Shown here piece by piece: positions 25,482-34,101 of a stretch of DNA of 64,000 bases. Made by a program: the position numbers and the translations under genes. The notes beneath the pieces are model-generated. The model saw only the letters and a program-made list of their open reading frames with translations, was not told where the DNA came from and did not search any database. Source of the DNA: Alphaproteobacteria bacterium (GTDB taxonomy: Bacteria > Pseudomonadota > Alphaproteobacteria > Caulobacterales > Hyphomonadaceae); contig JAHJYW010000006.1 in assembly GCA_018827375.1 (NCBI GenBank), forward strand, positions 1 through 64,000, given 5' to 3'. Position 1 is the first letter of the stretch. Every line of letters starts with the position of its first letter.

Positions 25482-25515
25482 CAACATGCGCGGCCGAGAT
25501 CAGCCGCGCATGTTG
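25482..25515 (-). terminator. Long perfect hairpin, probable terminator of the dehydrogenase gene
   Basis: CAACATGCGCGGC (25482-25494) and GCCGCGCATGTTG (25503-25515) pair without mismatch around eight bases. It lies 11 bases after the aldehyde dehydrogenase stop on the minus strand. The minus strand has no T-run after the stem; the plus strand continues with GATTTTCAGTTTT. Confidence 0.6.
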
Positions 25516-25526
25516 GATTTTCAGTT

Positions 25527-26903
25527 TTATGCAAGATATATTGCCTTGGCGTTGACGAATTCCTTCATGCCAAAACCGCCATGTTCGCGGCCATAGCCGG
25601 AATTCTTCACGCCGCCGAACGGCATGTTCGGGTCAGCCGTACCGAAGGAGTTGATGCGGACCATGCCGGTATCGAAATGGTCGCGGGCGAGGGCAATTGC
25701 CTTTTCCTCGTCCTTCGTAAAGATGCCGCCGCCTAGGCCGTAACGGCTGTCATTGGCGATGCGCATCGCATCCTCGTCATCCTTGGCCTTGATGATTGAG
25801 GCAACCGGCCCGAACAATTCGTCGTCATAGGCGGGCGTGCCCGGCTTGCAATTGGCCAGCACGGTCGGCGGATAATACTGGCCCTTGCCCTCTTGTGGCT
25901 TGCCACCGCAGAGCAGTTCCGCGCCGCCTTCAACACTTTTCGAAACCTGCTCAGACAGCGTATCAAACTGGTCCTTGCTGGAGACGGGGCCGAGCTGGGT
26001 ATCCTCCTTCATCGGATCGCCCATTTTCACGGCTTTCATGGCGTCAACAAAGCCTGAGACAAAGGCATCGTAATTTGCCTCAGTCACGATAAAGCGCTTG
26101 GCCGAGACGCACGTCTCACCATTGTTGAACAGGCGCCCCTGAACGCACGTTTTCACGGCAAGCGATATGTCCGCATCGTCGAGCACGAGATAGGCGTCAT
26201 TCGAGCCGAGTTCGAGAACGGTTTTCTTCAGGTTCTTTGCGGCCAGCTGGCCGATATGGCGTCCGGCGCCATCGCTGCCGGTCATGGTCACAGCACGCAC
26301 CAGTTTGTGTTCGATGATTTTGTCAGACGTATCATGGTCAATCACCAGCACGTCGAAGAGGCCTTCCGGCAGGCCCGCCGCGAGGCAGATGTCGCGCAGG
26401 AGCAGGCCGCTGCCGGTACATATGCTGGCATGTTTCAGGACGACCGCGTTGCCCGCCATAAGGTTTGCAGCCAGAACGCGCACCGGCTGATAGAGCGGGA
26501 AGTTCCAGGGCTGGATGCTGTAGATGATTCCGATTGGCGAATAGGTGATGATGCCGCGCTTCTTGCCGCCGGAGTGCTTGCGCTCTTCGTCGGCGAGCTC
26601 GGAGGGGCCGTTATCAGCGGTGTATTCCAGAATGCGCGCACACAGTTCGACTTCCATCTTGCCGTCGCGCAGCAGCTTGCCCATTTCCATCGTCATCAGG
26701 TTGGCAAACTTGTCTGCATTGTCGCGCATGCGGGAAGCAATATTGCGAAGATGCTGCGCTCGCTCGTTATGGGTTTTCGTTTTCCAGTCGGTGAATGCGG
26801 CATGAGACGCTTCCAGCTTTTCAAAGGCTGTCTCTGAACTCATCAGATCATAGGTCGCAAGCTTTTCATCTGTTGCCGGATTAGTGGTCGTAATGTGTGT
26901 CAT
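25527..26903 (-). CDS. NAD(P)-dependent aldehyde dehydrogenase, succinate-semialdehyde type
   Basis: A 458-residue aldehyde dehydrogenase. Catalytic Glu231 lies in VLELGSNDA and nucleophile Cys265 in NNGETCVSAKRF; the cofactor helix shows PWNFPLYQPVR and VTMTGSDGAGRHIG. Length and the FGPVASIIKA and PFGGVKNSGYGRE motifs point to the GabD/Sad group oxidising succinate semialdehyde to succinate, but other short aldehydes are possible. It is followed on the same strand by a hairpin and then uup. A DJ-1-like gene ends 46 bases upstream of its start, so both may be co-transcribed in carbonyl stress. Confidence 0.85.
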   Translation of the reverse strand: MTHITTTNPATDEKLATYDLMSSETAFEKLEASHAAFTDWKTKTHNERAQHLRNIASRMRDNADKFANLMTMEMGKLLRDGKMEVELCARILEYTADNGPSELADEERKHSGGKKRGIITYSPIGIIYSIQPWNFPLYQPVRVLAANLMAGNAVVLKHASICTGSGLLLRDICLAAGLPEGLFDVLVIDHDTSDKIIEHKLVRAVTMTGSDGAGRHIGQLAAKNLKKTVLELGSNDAYLVLDDADISLAVKTCVQGRLFNNGETCVSAKRFIVTEANYDAFVSGFVDAMKAVKMGDPMKEDTQLGPVSSKDQFDTLSEQVSKSVEGGAELLCGGKPQEGKGQYYPPTVLANCKPGTPAYDDELFGPVASIIKAKDDEDAMRIANDSRYGLGGGIFTKDEEKAIALARDHFDTGMVRINSFGTADPNMPFGGVKNSGYGREHGGFGMKEFVNAKAIYLA

Positions 26904-26948
26904 ATAAATGTGTCCTGATCTTTTAGTATGTAGGCGGGGGCAGGGCGC

Positions 26949-27626
26949 TCAGCTGAGCAATGCCAGCAGCTTCTCGGCTGCTTCTGCCGATGAGGCGGGG
27001 TTCTGGCCTGTGACCAGTTTGCCGTCCGTCACCACGAAAGAGGCCCAGTCGTCGCCCTTCTTGTAGTGCCCGCCATTCTCTTTCAGCATGTCTTCCACGA
27101 GGAATGGAACGACATCGGTTAGGCCGACGCCTTCTTCTTCCGTGTTGGTGAAGCCGGTTACGGTCTTGCCCAGTACGAATGGCTTGCCATCCTTGCCCTT
27201 CGGATACTTGAACACGGCCGGGGCGTGGCAGACGGCGCCAATCGGCCGGCCGCTGGCGGCAAAGTTCTCGATCAACGAGATGCTGTCATTATCGTTCGCC
27301 AGGTCCCACAGTGGGCCGTGGCCGCCGGGATAGAAGATCGCGTCAAATCCGTCGGCAGACACCGCCTTGAGCTGCTCGGTCGTGGCGAGCGCCTTTTGCG
27401 CGTCGGGGTCAGCCTTGAAACGTTTTGTCGCTTCGGTCTGTGCATCGTCGGTGTTGCTCATCGGGTCGAGCGGCGGTTGGCCGCCTTTCGGTGACGCCAG
27501 CGTGATGTCGGCGCCGGCATCCTTGAACACGTAGTAGGGCGCTGCAAACTCCTCTAGCCAGAAGCCGGTCTTTTTGCCGGTGTCGCCCAACGTGTCGTGG
27601 GATGTGAGGATCATGAGAATTTTCAT
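26949..27626 (-). CDS. DJ-1/PfpI family protein (Hsp31/glyoxalase III-like)
   Basis: A 225-residue member of the class I glutamine amidotransferase-like superfamily. The nucleophile elbow is IGAVCHAPA (Cys133, His134), with Glu25/26 in the GFWLEEFAAPYY stretch near the N-terminus; this is the Hsp31-like group, many members of which convert methylglyoxal to lactate. It lies directly upstream of the aldehyde dehydrogenase, which supports a role in aldehyde detoxification. The upstream 175 bases are AT-richer and hold no recognisable gene. Confidence 0.85.
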   Translation of the reverse strand: MKILMILTSHDTLGDTGKKTGFWLEEFAAPYYVFKDAGADITLASPKGGQPPLDPMSNTDDAQTEATKRFKADPDAQKALATTEQLKAVSADGFDAIFYPGGHGPLWDLANDNDSISLIENFAASGRPIGAVCHAPAVFKYPKGKDGKPFVLGKTVTGFTNTEEEGVGLTDVVPFLVEDMLKENGGHYKKGDDWASFVVTDGKLVTGQNPASSAEAAEKLLALLS

Positions 27627-27801
27627 AGCTGTGTCGCCTTGTGTTCAATGAACACGGTCACCAATGAATTTTGATGAGCGTGGATCAGTGACTGAATTAC
27701 TGAACCATACCAACGAACCCATGGGTGACTTGTTCCAAGGCGAGAGCAGTGACTGCCCACCGCTCCGCATGGTGATGCGCTGGTTGGCGCGGGTGCCATC
27801 C

Positions 27802-28404
27802 CTATCGTGCCACCTCTTCCTCAACCTGGCCCAACCGGTCCTTGCCGAAGAACATCTCATCGCCGACGAAGAAGGTTGGTATACCGAAGGTTCCGCGGGC
27901 CACGGCTGCTTCTGTGTTGGCGACGAGTTTCGCTTTCACGCTCGGGTCCTGCGTCGCTTCCAGAAGCGCGGCGCCGTCGAGGCCGGCGGCAGTCATCGCC
28001 TCCACGTAGACCGCCGGGTCATCCATCTTCAGCCCGTCTTCCCACATGGCCTTCAGCCCCGCCTCGATATAGCGCGCTAGCTCTCCGCGCATGTCGGCCG
28101 CCACCGCGCCGCGCATCAGCACCAGCGTGTTGACCGGAAAGTGCGGGTTCATCTTGAAGCTGGTCAGCCCATGCTTGCGCACGAAGCGCATCATCTCGAG
28201 ATTGTCATATGCGAGCTTGCCCTTCACATTGCCGAAGGCCATCACGGGCGACTGGTTGCCCGTCGCCTTGAAGATGCCGCCCAGCAGGCACGGGATGTAA
28301 TTCACGCTCGCCCCGGTGCGCGCCACGAGGCCGGGCAGGGCCTTGTGCGCGAGATAGGCATTCGGGCTGCCAAAGTCGAAAATGAAGTCGATGGTTTTGC
28401 TCAT
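27802..28404 (-). CDS. DsbA-fold HCCA isomerase-like protein
   Basis: A 200-residue thioredoxin-fold protein. The N-terminus FIFDFGSPNAYLAHKAL has Ser13 where glutathione binds in 2-hydroxychromene-2-carboxylate isomerases, and no CxxC is present. GTFGIPTFFVGDEMFFGKDRL is the usual cis-Pro region. It is a glutathione-dependent isomerase or transferase acting on aromatic degradation intermediates in known cases. It follows an SDR gene by ten bases; together they form a small operon divergent from hxlR-type regulator. Confidence 0.85.
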   Translation of the reverse strand: MSKTIDFIFDFGSPNAYLAHKALPGLVARTGASVNYIPCLLGGIFKATGNQSPVMAFGNVKGKLAYDNLEMMRFVRKHGLTSFKMNPHFPVNTLVLMRGAVAADMRGELARYIEAGLKAMWEDGLKMDDPAVYVEAMTAAGLDGAALLEATQDPSVKAKLVANTEAAVARGTFGIPTFFVGDEMFFGKDRLGQVEEEVAR

Positions 28405-28414
28405 GGGTGTCCTC

Positions 28415-29149
28415 CTACCAGGTTTCTTTCCAGGGCCGCAGGTCCAGCTCGTGCGTCCAGGCCGTGCGCGGTTGCTTGTGCAGCATCACGTAATTCTGTG
28501 CGATATGATCCGGGTTCAGAACAGCGTCCTCCTCGCGCAACGCGTCGACGTTCGGCACATTCTCGCGGATGAAATTTGAATCGATGGCGCCATCGATGAT
28601 CGTGTGCGCCACATGAATGTTCTTCGGGCCAAGCTCGCGCGCCATGGATTGCGCCAGCGCCCGCAGCGCGGCCTTGGCCCCAGCAAACGCCGCCAGATGC
28701 TCGCGTCCGCGCGTGCTGGCGGTCGCGCCGGTGAAGATGATCGTGCCATGCCCGCGGGTCAGCATCTTCTTCGCCACTTCGCGCCCCATCAGGAAGCCGG
28801 AGAAACACGCCATCTCCCACACCTTGTGATACACGCGGGCCGTCGTCTCGGTGATCGGGAAGCGCACATTCGCGCCGATGTTGAAAACGGCCACGTCGAT
28901 GGGCGCCACGTCCGCCTCGATCCGCTCGACCAGCGCAATCATCGCCTCCTCGTCGCGCGCATCCGTCGGCATCGCTACCGCATCATGCCCGTCATTGCGA
29001 ATGCTCGCCGCCAGCGCTTCCAGCGCATCGGCATGGCGCGGTCGGCGCACCAGGCAGGCGGTCATGCCCTCACGCGCAAAGGCCCGGCCAATTGCTGCGC
29101 CGGTGTCATCCCCCACGCCAATCACGAGACAGGCAGACTTGTCAGGCAT
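28415..29149 (-). CDS. SDR family protein with altered catalytic residues
   Basis: A 244-residue Rossmann protein. The nucleotide-binding loop is GVGDDTGAAIG (residues 11-21). In place of the SDR Ser...YxxxK triad, the sequence reads TGATASTRG and FAGAKAALRALAQ, so the Tyr is Phe155 while Lys159 stays; the usual NNAG is NIGA. The following ARELGPKNIHVAHTIIDGAID is well conserved in this type. Catalysis may differ from ordinary SDRs. It is the first gene of the HxlR-controlled pair, 101 bases from the divergent regulator start. Confidence 0.82.
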   Translation of the reverse strand: MPDKSACLVIGVGDDTGAAIGRAFAREGMTACLVRRPRHADALEALAASIRNDGHDAVAMPTDARDEEAMIALVERIEADVAPIDVAVFNIGANVRFPITETTARVYHKVWEMACFSGFLMGREVAKKMLTRGHGTIIFTGATASTRGREHLAAFAGAKAALRALAQSMARELGPKNIHVAHTIIDGAIDSNFIRENVPNVDALREEDAVLNPDHIAQNYVMLHKQPRTAWTHELDLRPWKETW

Positions 29150-29167
29150 GAAACATCCTCCCTATTA

Positions 29168-29219
29168 TATTTGGTTTCTAAATAAGACCATTATTCATTT
29201 GGTTTTAATTTGCAACCAA
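29168..29219. promoter_or_regulatory. Operator region between SDR gene and HxlR regulator
   Basis: The AT-rich divergent promoter region holds TATTTGGTTTC (29168-29178), CATTTGGTTTT (29196-29206) and the inverted half AACCAA (29214-29219), so that TTGGTT-N9-AACCAA forms a palindrome. The two direct copies are 28 bp apart. It is well placed as the binding site of the adjacent HxlR protein. Confidence 0.55.
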
Positions 29220-29250
29220 TATATTATGAGTCGGATAGAAGGAGCCGCTC

Positions 29251-29733
29251 ATGGCCAAACGCCACACGCACACATGCCCGATTGCGGGTGTCCTGAACAT
29301 TTTCGGCGACAACTGGACATGGCTCCTCATCCGCGAGGCCTTTTACGGCGCCACACGCTTCAGCGAGATACAGCGCAACACGGGCATCGCCAAGAACGTG
29401 CTGAGCGACCGGCTGGACGTGCTCGTCAATGAAGGGATTCTTGTGCGCGAAGACGTCGGCGAAAACGGCACCCGCTATGCTTACCGCCTGACCGCCAAGG
29501 GCGAGTCCCTTCATCCTGTGTTGTTGGCGCTGCACCAGTGGGGCAATGAACACGTCTACGGCCCCGGCAACGAGCCGGTGCTGCTGCTCGAGCGCGCCAC
29601 CGGCAAGCCCCTCCAGCCGCTCGCCCCCACATCCCGCGACGGCCACCGCCTCACTCGCGCCGAGATCGAAACCCGCCCGGGGCCCGGCGCCAGCAAGGCA
29701 ACCGTGCGCAGGCTGGCGGAAGCGCAGGAATAG
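29251..29733 (+). CDS. HxlR family transcriptional regulator
   Basis: A 160-residue winged-helix regulator. The N-terminal CPIAGVLNIFGDNWTWLLIREAFYGATRFSEIQ and IAKNVLSDRLDVLVNEGIL match the HxlR fold; Cys9 is at the place used for redox or quinone/aldehyde sensing in several members. The C-terminal 50 residues are a tail not needed for DNA binding. It is divergent from the SDR and HCCA-like genes, which are its likely targets. ATG 29251 follows GAAGGAG. Confidence 0.9.
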   Translation: MAKRHTHTCPIAGVLNIFGDNWTWLLIREAFYGATRFSEIQRNTGIAKNVLSDRLDVLVNEGILVREDVGENGTRYAYRLTAKGESLHPVLLALHQWGNEHVYGPGNEPVLLLERATGKPLQPLAPTSRDGHRLTRAEIETRPGPGASKATVRRLAEAQE

Positions 29734-29865
29734 GCGCGCGGCATGGCCTTCCTTGCGTTTGTTCGCACTCCATAAAGGTTCAGGTGAGCATAAGGATGTT
29801 CTCCAGGGTGCCGAAAAATGCTCGTCGCCCTGTTCGCGACAGGGATGTTTCATGACGGCGGATCC

Positions 29866-31338
29866 ATGCTGAAAAAACGCGTCCTTCAGGGCACAGCCTG
29901 GCTCCTGCTCGGTCGCTTTGTCAGCCAGGCGATTGGCCTGGTCAGCACGCTGGTGGCGGCCAGATTGCTCCTGCCTGAAGACTTCGGGCTCGTTGCCGTG
30001 GCGGTCAGCCTGTTTACGATCGCAGGCGCTGTGGTGGAATTGCCGGTCGGTGTGGCGCTGGTGCAGCTGAAGACCGTGACGCACCGGGATTTCGACACGG
30101 CGTGGACGCTGAACGTCATACGCGGCGTGATCGTTAGCGTAATGATGCTTGCCGCGGCCTGGCCGATTGCGCTCCTTTTTGGTGACCAGCGCCTCGTCGC
30201 GCTCGTCTGCGCGCTGGCCACATATCCCCTGTTGCTGGGTTTCCGAAATTCCTGGTTCGAAATGTATATTCGAAACATGGATTTCAAATGGGAGGCGATG
30301 GTTGAGGTCGGAACCAAGGTCGGGTCGTTCGCCGTCATGTTGGGCGTCGCGCTCACGACAGGCAGTTACTGGGCGTTACCACTCTCATTGATTGCCTCGG
30401 GCGTAATTGCGCTGATCATGTCTTTCGCGCTCTGTCCCCGTTTGCCGCGAATTGGCCTTTCCGAGTTCCGCAAGTTCTTCGGGTTTTCGGTTTGGCTCGG
30501 GCTAGGTCACATGGCTGACAGTCTGCGTGATGCGATCACAAACCTGTTCGTTGGCATGCTGCTTGGCAGTTCCCGGCTCGGGATATATTCCGTCGGCTCG
30601 CAGTTCGCCGACAGGCTGGAACAGTTTCTCTATTCCCCCGTCGAGCGGACAATGTTTTCGGCCATCAGTTCCATTCAGGATGACCGCGACCGGGTTCGCG
30701 CGGGATACCTGAAATCTCTGCAGGCGAGTTTCGCCATCGTGCTTCCGGTTTGCATCGGCATCGGCCTGCTTTCACAAGAGATTATCGCGATCACGCTCAG
30801 TCCGGAGTGGCGAGAGGCGGCATTGGTTCTGGCCTTTGCCGCTCCGACGACGGCGATCTATCTTCTGGGAGCGACGAGCGTTTCCATCAACAGTGCGCTC
30901 GGCGATACGCGGTCGGTATTCCTGCTCAAACTCATATCGACATGCTTCTACCTCCCCCTTATGGTCGCGGCTGCCCTCATGTTCGGCTTGGTTGGCGTCA
31001 TGTGGGCCGGCGTCGTTGGCGCGCTGCTCTGGTGCGGTCTCAGTTTCAGGCTGATATCGAAGGCAATCGGTGCGTCGATTCTACAGCAGATAAGCGTCGT
31101 GGGGCGAACACTCGCCGCCGCGCTGGCAATGACTGTCGCGGTGATATGGCTGCGCTCGAATCTGACCGATGCGCCCGGCCAAGACGTCTTGGCAGAGTTG
31201 TTGCGGGGCGGGTCCCTGGCGATGTTCGGCGCTGGCGTATTTTGCGCAACGCATCTCGGTCTCTGGATCGCGGCTAGCCGACCAGCAGGGATTGAGCATA
31301 TGCTTCTGGCTCGGTTCTCGAAGACCCGATCAGCCTAA
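29866..31338 (+). CDS. Wzx-type polysaccharide flippase
   Basis: A 490-residue inner-membrane protein of the MOP/PST family with about 14 hydrophobic segments. The start LKKRVLQGTAWLLLGRFVSQAIGLV and ARLLLPEDFGLVAVAVSLFTIAG are typical of oligosaccharide translocases such as ExoT/WzxC. It would move lipid-linked sugar units across the membrane. No glycosyltransferase genes are nearby, so the glycan is unknown. The 3' end overlaps the convergent ATP-grasp-like gene by 65 bases. Confidence 0.85.
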   Translation: MLKKRVLQGTAWLLLGRFVSQAIGLVSTLVAARLLLPEDFGLVAVAVSLFTIAGAVVELPVGVALVQLKTVTHRDFDTAWTLNVIRGVIVSVMMLAAAWPIALLFGDQRLVALVCALATYPLLLGFRNSWFEMYIRNMDFKWEAMVEVGTKVGSFAVMLGVALTTGSYWALPLSLIASGVIALIMSFALCPRLPRIGLSEFRKFFGFSVWLGLGHMADSLRDAITNLFVGMLLGSSRLGIYSVGSQFADRLEQFLYSPVERTMFSAISSIQDDRDRVRAGYLKSLQASFAIVLPVCIGIGLLSQEIIAITLSPEWREAALVLAFAAPTTAIYLLGATSVSINSALGDTRSVFLLKLISTCFYLPLMVAAALMFGLVGVMWAGVVGALLWCGLSFRLISKAIGASILQQISVVGRTLAAALAMTVAVIWLRSNLTDAPGQDVLAELLRGGSLAMFGAGVFCATHLGLWIAASRPAGIEHMLLARFSKTRSA

Positions 31339-32194
31339 TCAGTTCTCCAGCTAAGCCAACCAGCATACCGTGAACGTCGGGTGCCAGCCAAGTCGTGTCG
31401 CCATATTCACCCAGGCCGAGAGTCTTGTTGGCGTCGAAGATGAAAGGCTCGCCATCGACCATTGTATAGTCGATCTTGCCATATTGCAGGCCCAGCTGCC
31501 GGCGCAACGCGAGCAGGCGCGGGTGTGGCACGAACGGCTTGCATGAGACGTGCTCGTCTTCCGTTATGATCAGGTCGCTGGACCGTTCGATGTTCTCATA
31601 GTGTAGATCGCCGAGGAAAATATACTCCCTCAGGACGTTCTTCGCGCCGTCGCGTTCCGGCATGAATTTCTGCACGACATAGTCTTCGCCAAAGTAATGC
31701 CGCGGCACTTCCGCGAAACTGTCATAGATGCGGTAATCGCTCTTTGTGCGAATTGTATAATCGGTCGCTCCCAATAATCTCATCGCGCGCGTGATCAGCC
31801 TGCGCGGGATTGTGCGGACCCGATTCTGGGAGTTTCGCTCCGGTTGGCCCGCATAGTTGAGATCGGTCTTGACGATCACTGGACCATCATGAGCGTCGTT
31901 GCGGCCGAGCAGGCCGTCGATATAACGGGCCTTGCGGATATCGGTTGCGTACGCATTGATCGCATTGGGATAGTGCAGGGCAAATGAGCGCGTTTCGGGC
32001 GAAACGATTGACCGGTCAACATGCACGAAGAGAAGATCGGCCGGTATGTAGTGGTCGGTGCTGACAAGGTGCACGACCTCAATGCCCGACGCCTTGAGAA
32101 TGTCTTCGATCAGCACGATCATGTGAATGCGCTGGTCTGGCGAATAGGTCGCTTCATGCAGGAAGGCTACACGAGGCTTACTTGCGTCGCTCAT
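31274..32194 (-). CDS. ATP-grasp-like protein, unknown substrate
   Basis: A 306-residue cytosolic protein. The C-terminal part YGKIDYTMVDGEPFIFDANKT carries the D...N pattern that binds magnesium in ATP-grasp enzymes, and GEDYVVQKFMPE resembles the lid/ATP-binding strand. The N-terminal half (FLHEATYSPDQRIHMIVLIEDIL, then VHVDRSIV) would be the pre-ATP-grasp domain. ATP-grasp enzymes ligate carboxylates to amines or thiols; here the partner is probably a surface polysaccharide or peptide, judged only from the neighbouring flippase. ATG 32194 is preferred to 32233. Confidence 0.65.
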   Translation of the reverse strand: MSDASKPRVAFLHEATYSPDQRIHMIVLIEDILKASGIEVVHLVSTDHYIPADLLFVHVDRSIVSPETRSFALHYPNAINAYATDIRKARYIDGLLGRNDAHDGPVIVKTDLNYAGQPERNSQNRVRTIPRRLITRAMRLLGATDYTIRTKSDYRIYDSFAEVPRHYFGEDYVVQKFMPERDGAKNVLREYIFLGDLHYENIERSSDLIITEDEHVSCKPFVPHPRLLALRRQLGLQYGKIDYTMVDGEPFIFDANKTLGLGEYGDTTWLAPDVHGMLVGLAGELIRLIGSSRTEPEAYAQSLLVG

Positions 32195-32317
32195 GTATGC
32201 AAGTCCTCTGCACAACCAGATGGCGTATTCCATCGCGTCTGCACGCTTAACATCACAATGCTTTGCAAATCGTTGTGCGGCTTGGCTAAATTGAAACGGC
32301 TTCGCTTTTTGTGTGGG

Positions 32318-33019
32318 TCAGACGAGACGCGAAGTGTCTTCTGCGCCCAGAATCCGCCATTCGCCCTCAGCCAACCCGTGGAGGGGCAGCGGGCCGAATT
32401 GCGCGCGGTGCAGGGCTTCCACATGGTTGCCGACAGCGGCGAACATGCGGCGCACCTGGTGGTAGCGGCCTTCGGTGAGCGTGACGCGCGCTGTGCGCTC
32501 GCCCGTCACGTCCAGTGTCGCAGATTTCAGCGGCTTGTCCTCGCCGCGCAGCACCAGTGTGCCGCTGGCAAAGGCTTCGCCCTCGTGCCCTTCGAGCGGT
32601 CGGGCGAGCGTCGCCTCGTACACTTTCGGCGTCTCCGACTTCGGTGAGATCAGCCTGTGCAGCAGCTTTCCATCATCCGTGAACAGCAGGAGTCCCGTCG
32701 TCGCTGCATCCAGCCGACCCACGGTCGACAGGGCAGGCGCGCGCGCGAGGAACCGTGGCGGCAGAAGTTCGTAAACCAGCTGGCCGCCGTCAACGCGCGA
32801 ACAGGTATAGCCCGCAGGCTTGTTCATGATGATGACCATTCCGGGCGGCGGGTCGAGCGGTTCGCCGTCAAAGGTTATGCCCTCGAACGGCGGCGCGAGG
32901 CTTTTGCTGCCACCCTCAATGCCGCCGATACGCCCCCGTCGCACCGCATTCTCCACCTCCTTGCGGCTGCCATAGCCGAGGCCGGCGAGATACTTGGTCA
33001 GTGCGCGGAGATCTTTCAT
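32318..33019 (-). CDS. Pseudouridine synthase, RsuA family
   Basis: A 233-residue enzyme that isomerises uridine in rRNA. An S4-like N-terminus (LTKYLAGLGYGSRKEVENAVRRGRI) is followed by the catalytic segment GRLDAATTGLLLFTDDG, whose Asp is the nucleophile, and GRYHQVRRMFAAVGNHV near the C-terminus, all typical of RsuA (16S U516). It overlaps the rsmC stop by four bases, so both rRNA-modifying enzymes are one operon. Confidence 0.9.
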   Translation of the reverse strand: MKDLRALTKYLAGLGYGSRKEVENAVRRGRIGGIEGGSKSLAPPFEGITFDGEPLDPPPGMVIIMNKPAGYTCSRVDGGQLVYELLPPRFLARAPALSTVGRLDAATTGLLLFTDDGKLLHRLISPKSETPKVYEATLARPLEGHEGEAFASGTLVLRGEDKPLKSATLDVTGERTARVTLTEGRYHQVRRMFAAVGNHVEALHRAQFGPLPLHGLAEGEWRILGAEDTSRLV

Positions 33020-34056
33020 TTCTGGCGCTTGGGGCGGTCTGCGCGGATGATCTTGTAGCCGCCAGCATCTTCAATGATCTCGAACTGTTTGAAGCAGGCC
33101 TTGATCGTCGCCTCATAAGGTAGGTGGCGGTTGGCAACCATATAGAGGCTGCCGCCCGGCTTCAGCGCCCGTGCCGCTGCCTGGATGAATGACTGGCCAA
33201 GGTTTGCCGCATCGGCGCGGCCGACATGAAATGGCGGGTTCATCATCACGAAATCATAGCGTGTTTCTGACACGTCCCGCGTGACATCCGCCCAGCTGAT
33301 CGTGACATTCTCAAAGCCTTCAAGCGTCTTCTCGGCGCAGGCAATTGCGCGGTGCTCGGCCTCGTAAAGGTCAAGGTGCTTCACCTTCGGGCAATGCGAC
33401 AAAACTTCCTTGGAAAGGTATCCTTGGCCTGCGCCAAAGTCGGCGCCCATGCCCTTGATGTCCTCGGGAATGCACTCGGCCAGCAATTCAGAACCGGCGT
33501 CCACGCGGTCCCATGAGAAGAGGCCCGGCCGGCTCCACATTGCGCCATCCGCTACCGGCTGCGGCTGATCGGCGGCAACCCAGGCCTCGGCGAGCGCCTT
33601 GTTGAAAGTCGCGCTGTCCTTGCGCGCCCAGAAGGCCCGGCACTTGTGTTTGCTCAGGCTTTCGGTCTCGCCTGCGATCTCGCCCAGCGTCTTCTCGGCG
33701 GTCTTCGCGCCCAGCGTGTTCGGCAGGCAGGCCAGCACGACGCCGCCCTCCGGTGCCGACAGCATGGCCCGCGCATAGAGGCCGCGGGCCTCGTCCTTCT
33801 GGCGCGGCGGCAGGATCAGCGTCAGTTCGGCAGGCAAGAAGGTTTCCGTGCCCGCAGGCAGCAGCGTCAGGCCCATTGCAGCCAGCGCCTCATAGGGCGG
33901 TTTGAACGTCTGCTGGCAGGTCAGCCGGTCTTTCGGCAACAGCGGAATGGCCGGGCCCGGTTCGGCCCGCAGGAACAGGACGTCCCCGGTTTCCGGCACG
34001 GTTACACCACCGCCATCAAGGGCGAGCTTCAGGGTTTCGAGAACATCAGTATCCAT
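33016..34056 (-). CDS. rsmC: 16S rRNA m2G methyltransferase RsmC-like
   Basis: A 346-residue class I SAM methyltransferase. SAM-binding motif I is MGADFGAGQGYLSKEVL and motif IV is VMMNPPFHVG; the N-terminal half is the degenerate pseudo-methyltransferase domain found in RsmC, which methylates G1207 of 16S rRNA. Overlap with the RsuA-type gene supports a shared role in 30S maturation. A sibling activity such as RlmG cannot be excluded. Confidence 0.85.
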   Translation of the reverse strand: MDTDVLETLKLALDGGGVTVPETGDVLFLRAEPGPAIPLLPKDRLTCQQTFKPPYEALAAMGLTLLPAGTETFLPAELTLILPPRQKDEARGLYARAMLSAPEGGVVLACLPNTLGAKTAEKTLGEIAGETESLSKHKCRAFWARKDSATFNKALAEAWVAADQPQPVADGAMWSRPGLFSWDRVDAGSELLAECIPEDIKGMGADFGAGQGYLSKEVLSHCPKVKHLDLYEAEHRAIACAEKTLEGFENVTISWADVTRDVSETRYDFVMMNPPFHVGRADAANLGQSFIQAAARALKPGGSLYMVANRHLPYEATIKACFKQFEIIEDAGGYKIIRADRPKRQK

Positions 34057-34101
34057 CCGTCAGCCTGTTAGGCGGAATGGAGCGCCCTGAAAAGCCCGGA
34101 C

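Noticed and set aside
27645-27860. Minus-strand frame of 71 codons between the DJ-1 and HCCA-like genes
   Set aside because: It overlaps the end of the HCCA-like gene, has no motif and no ribosome-binding site.
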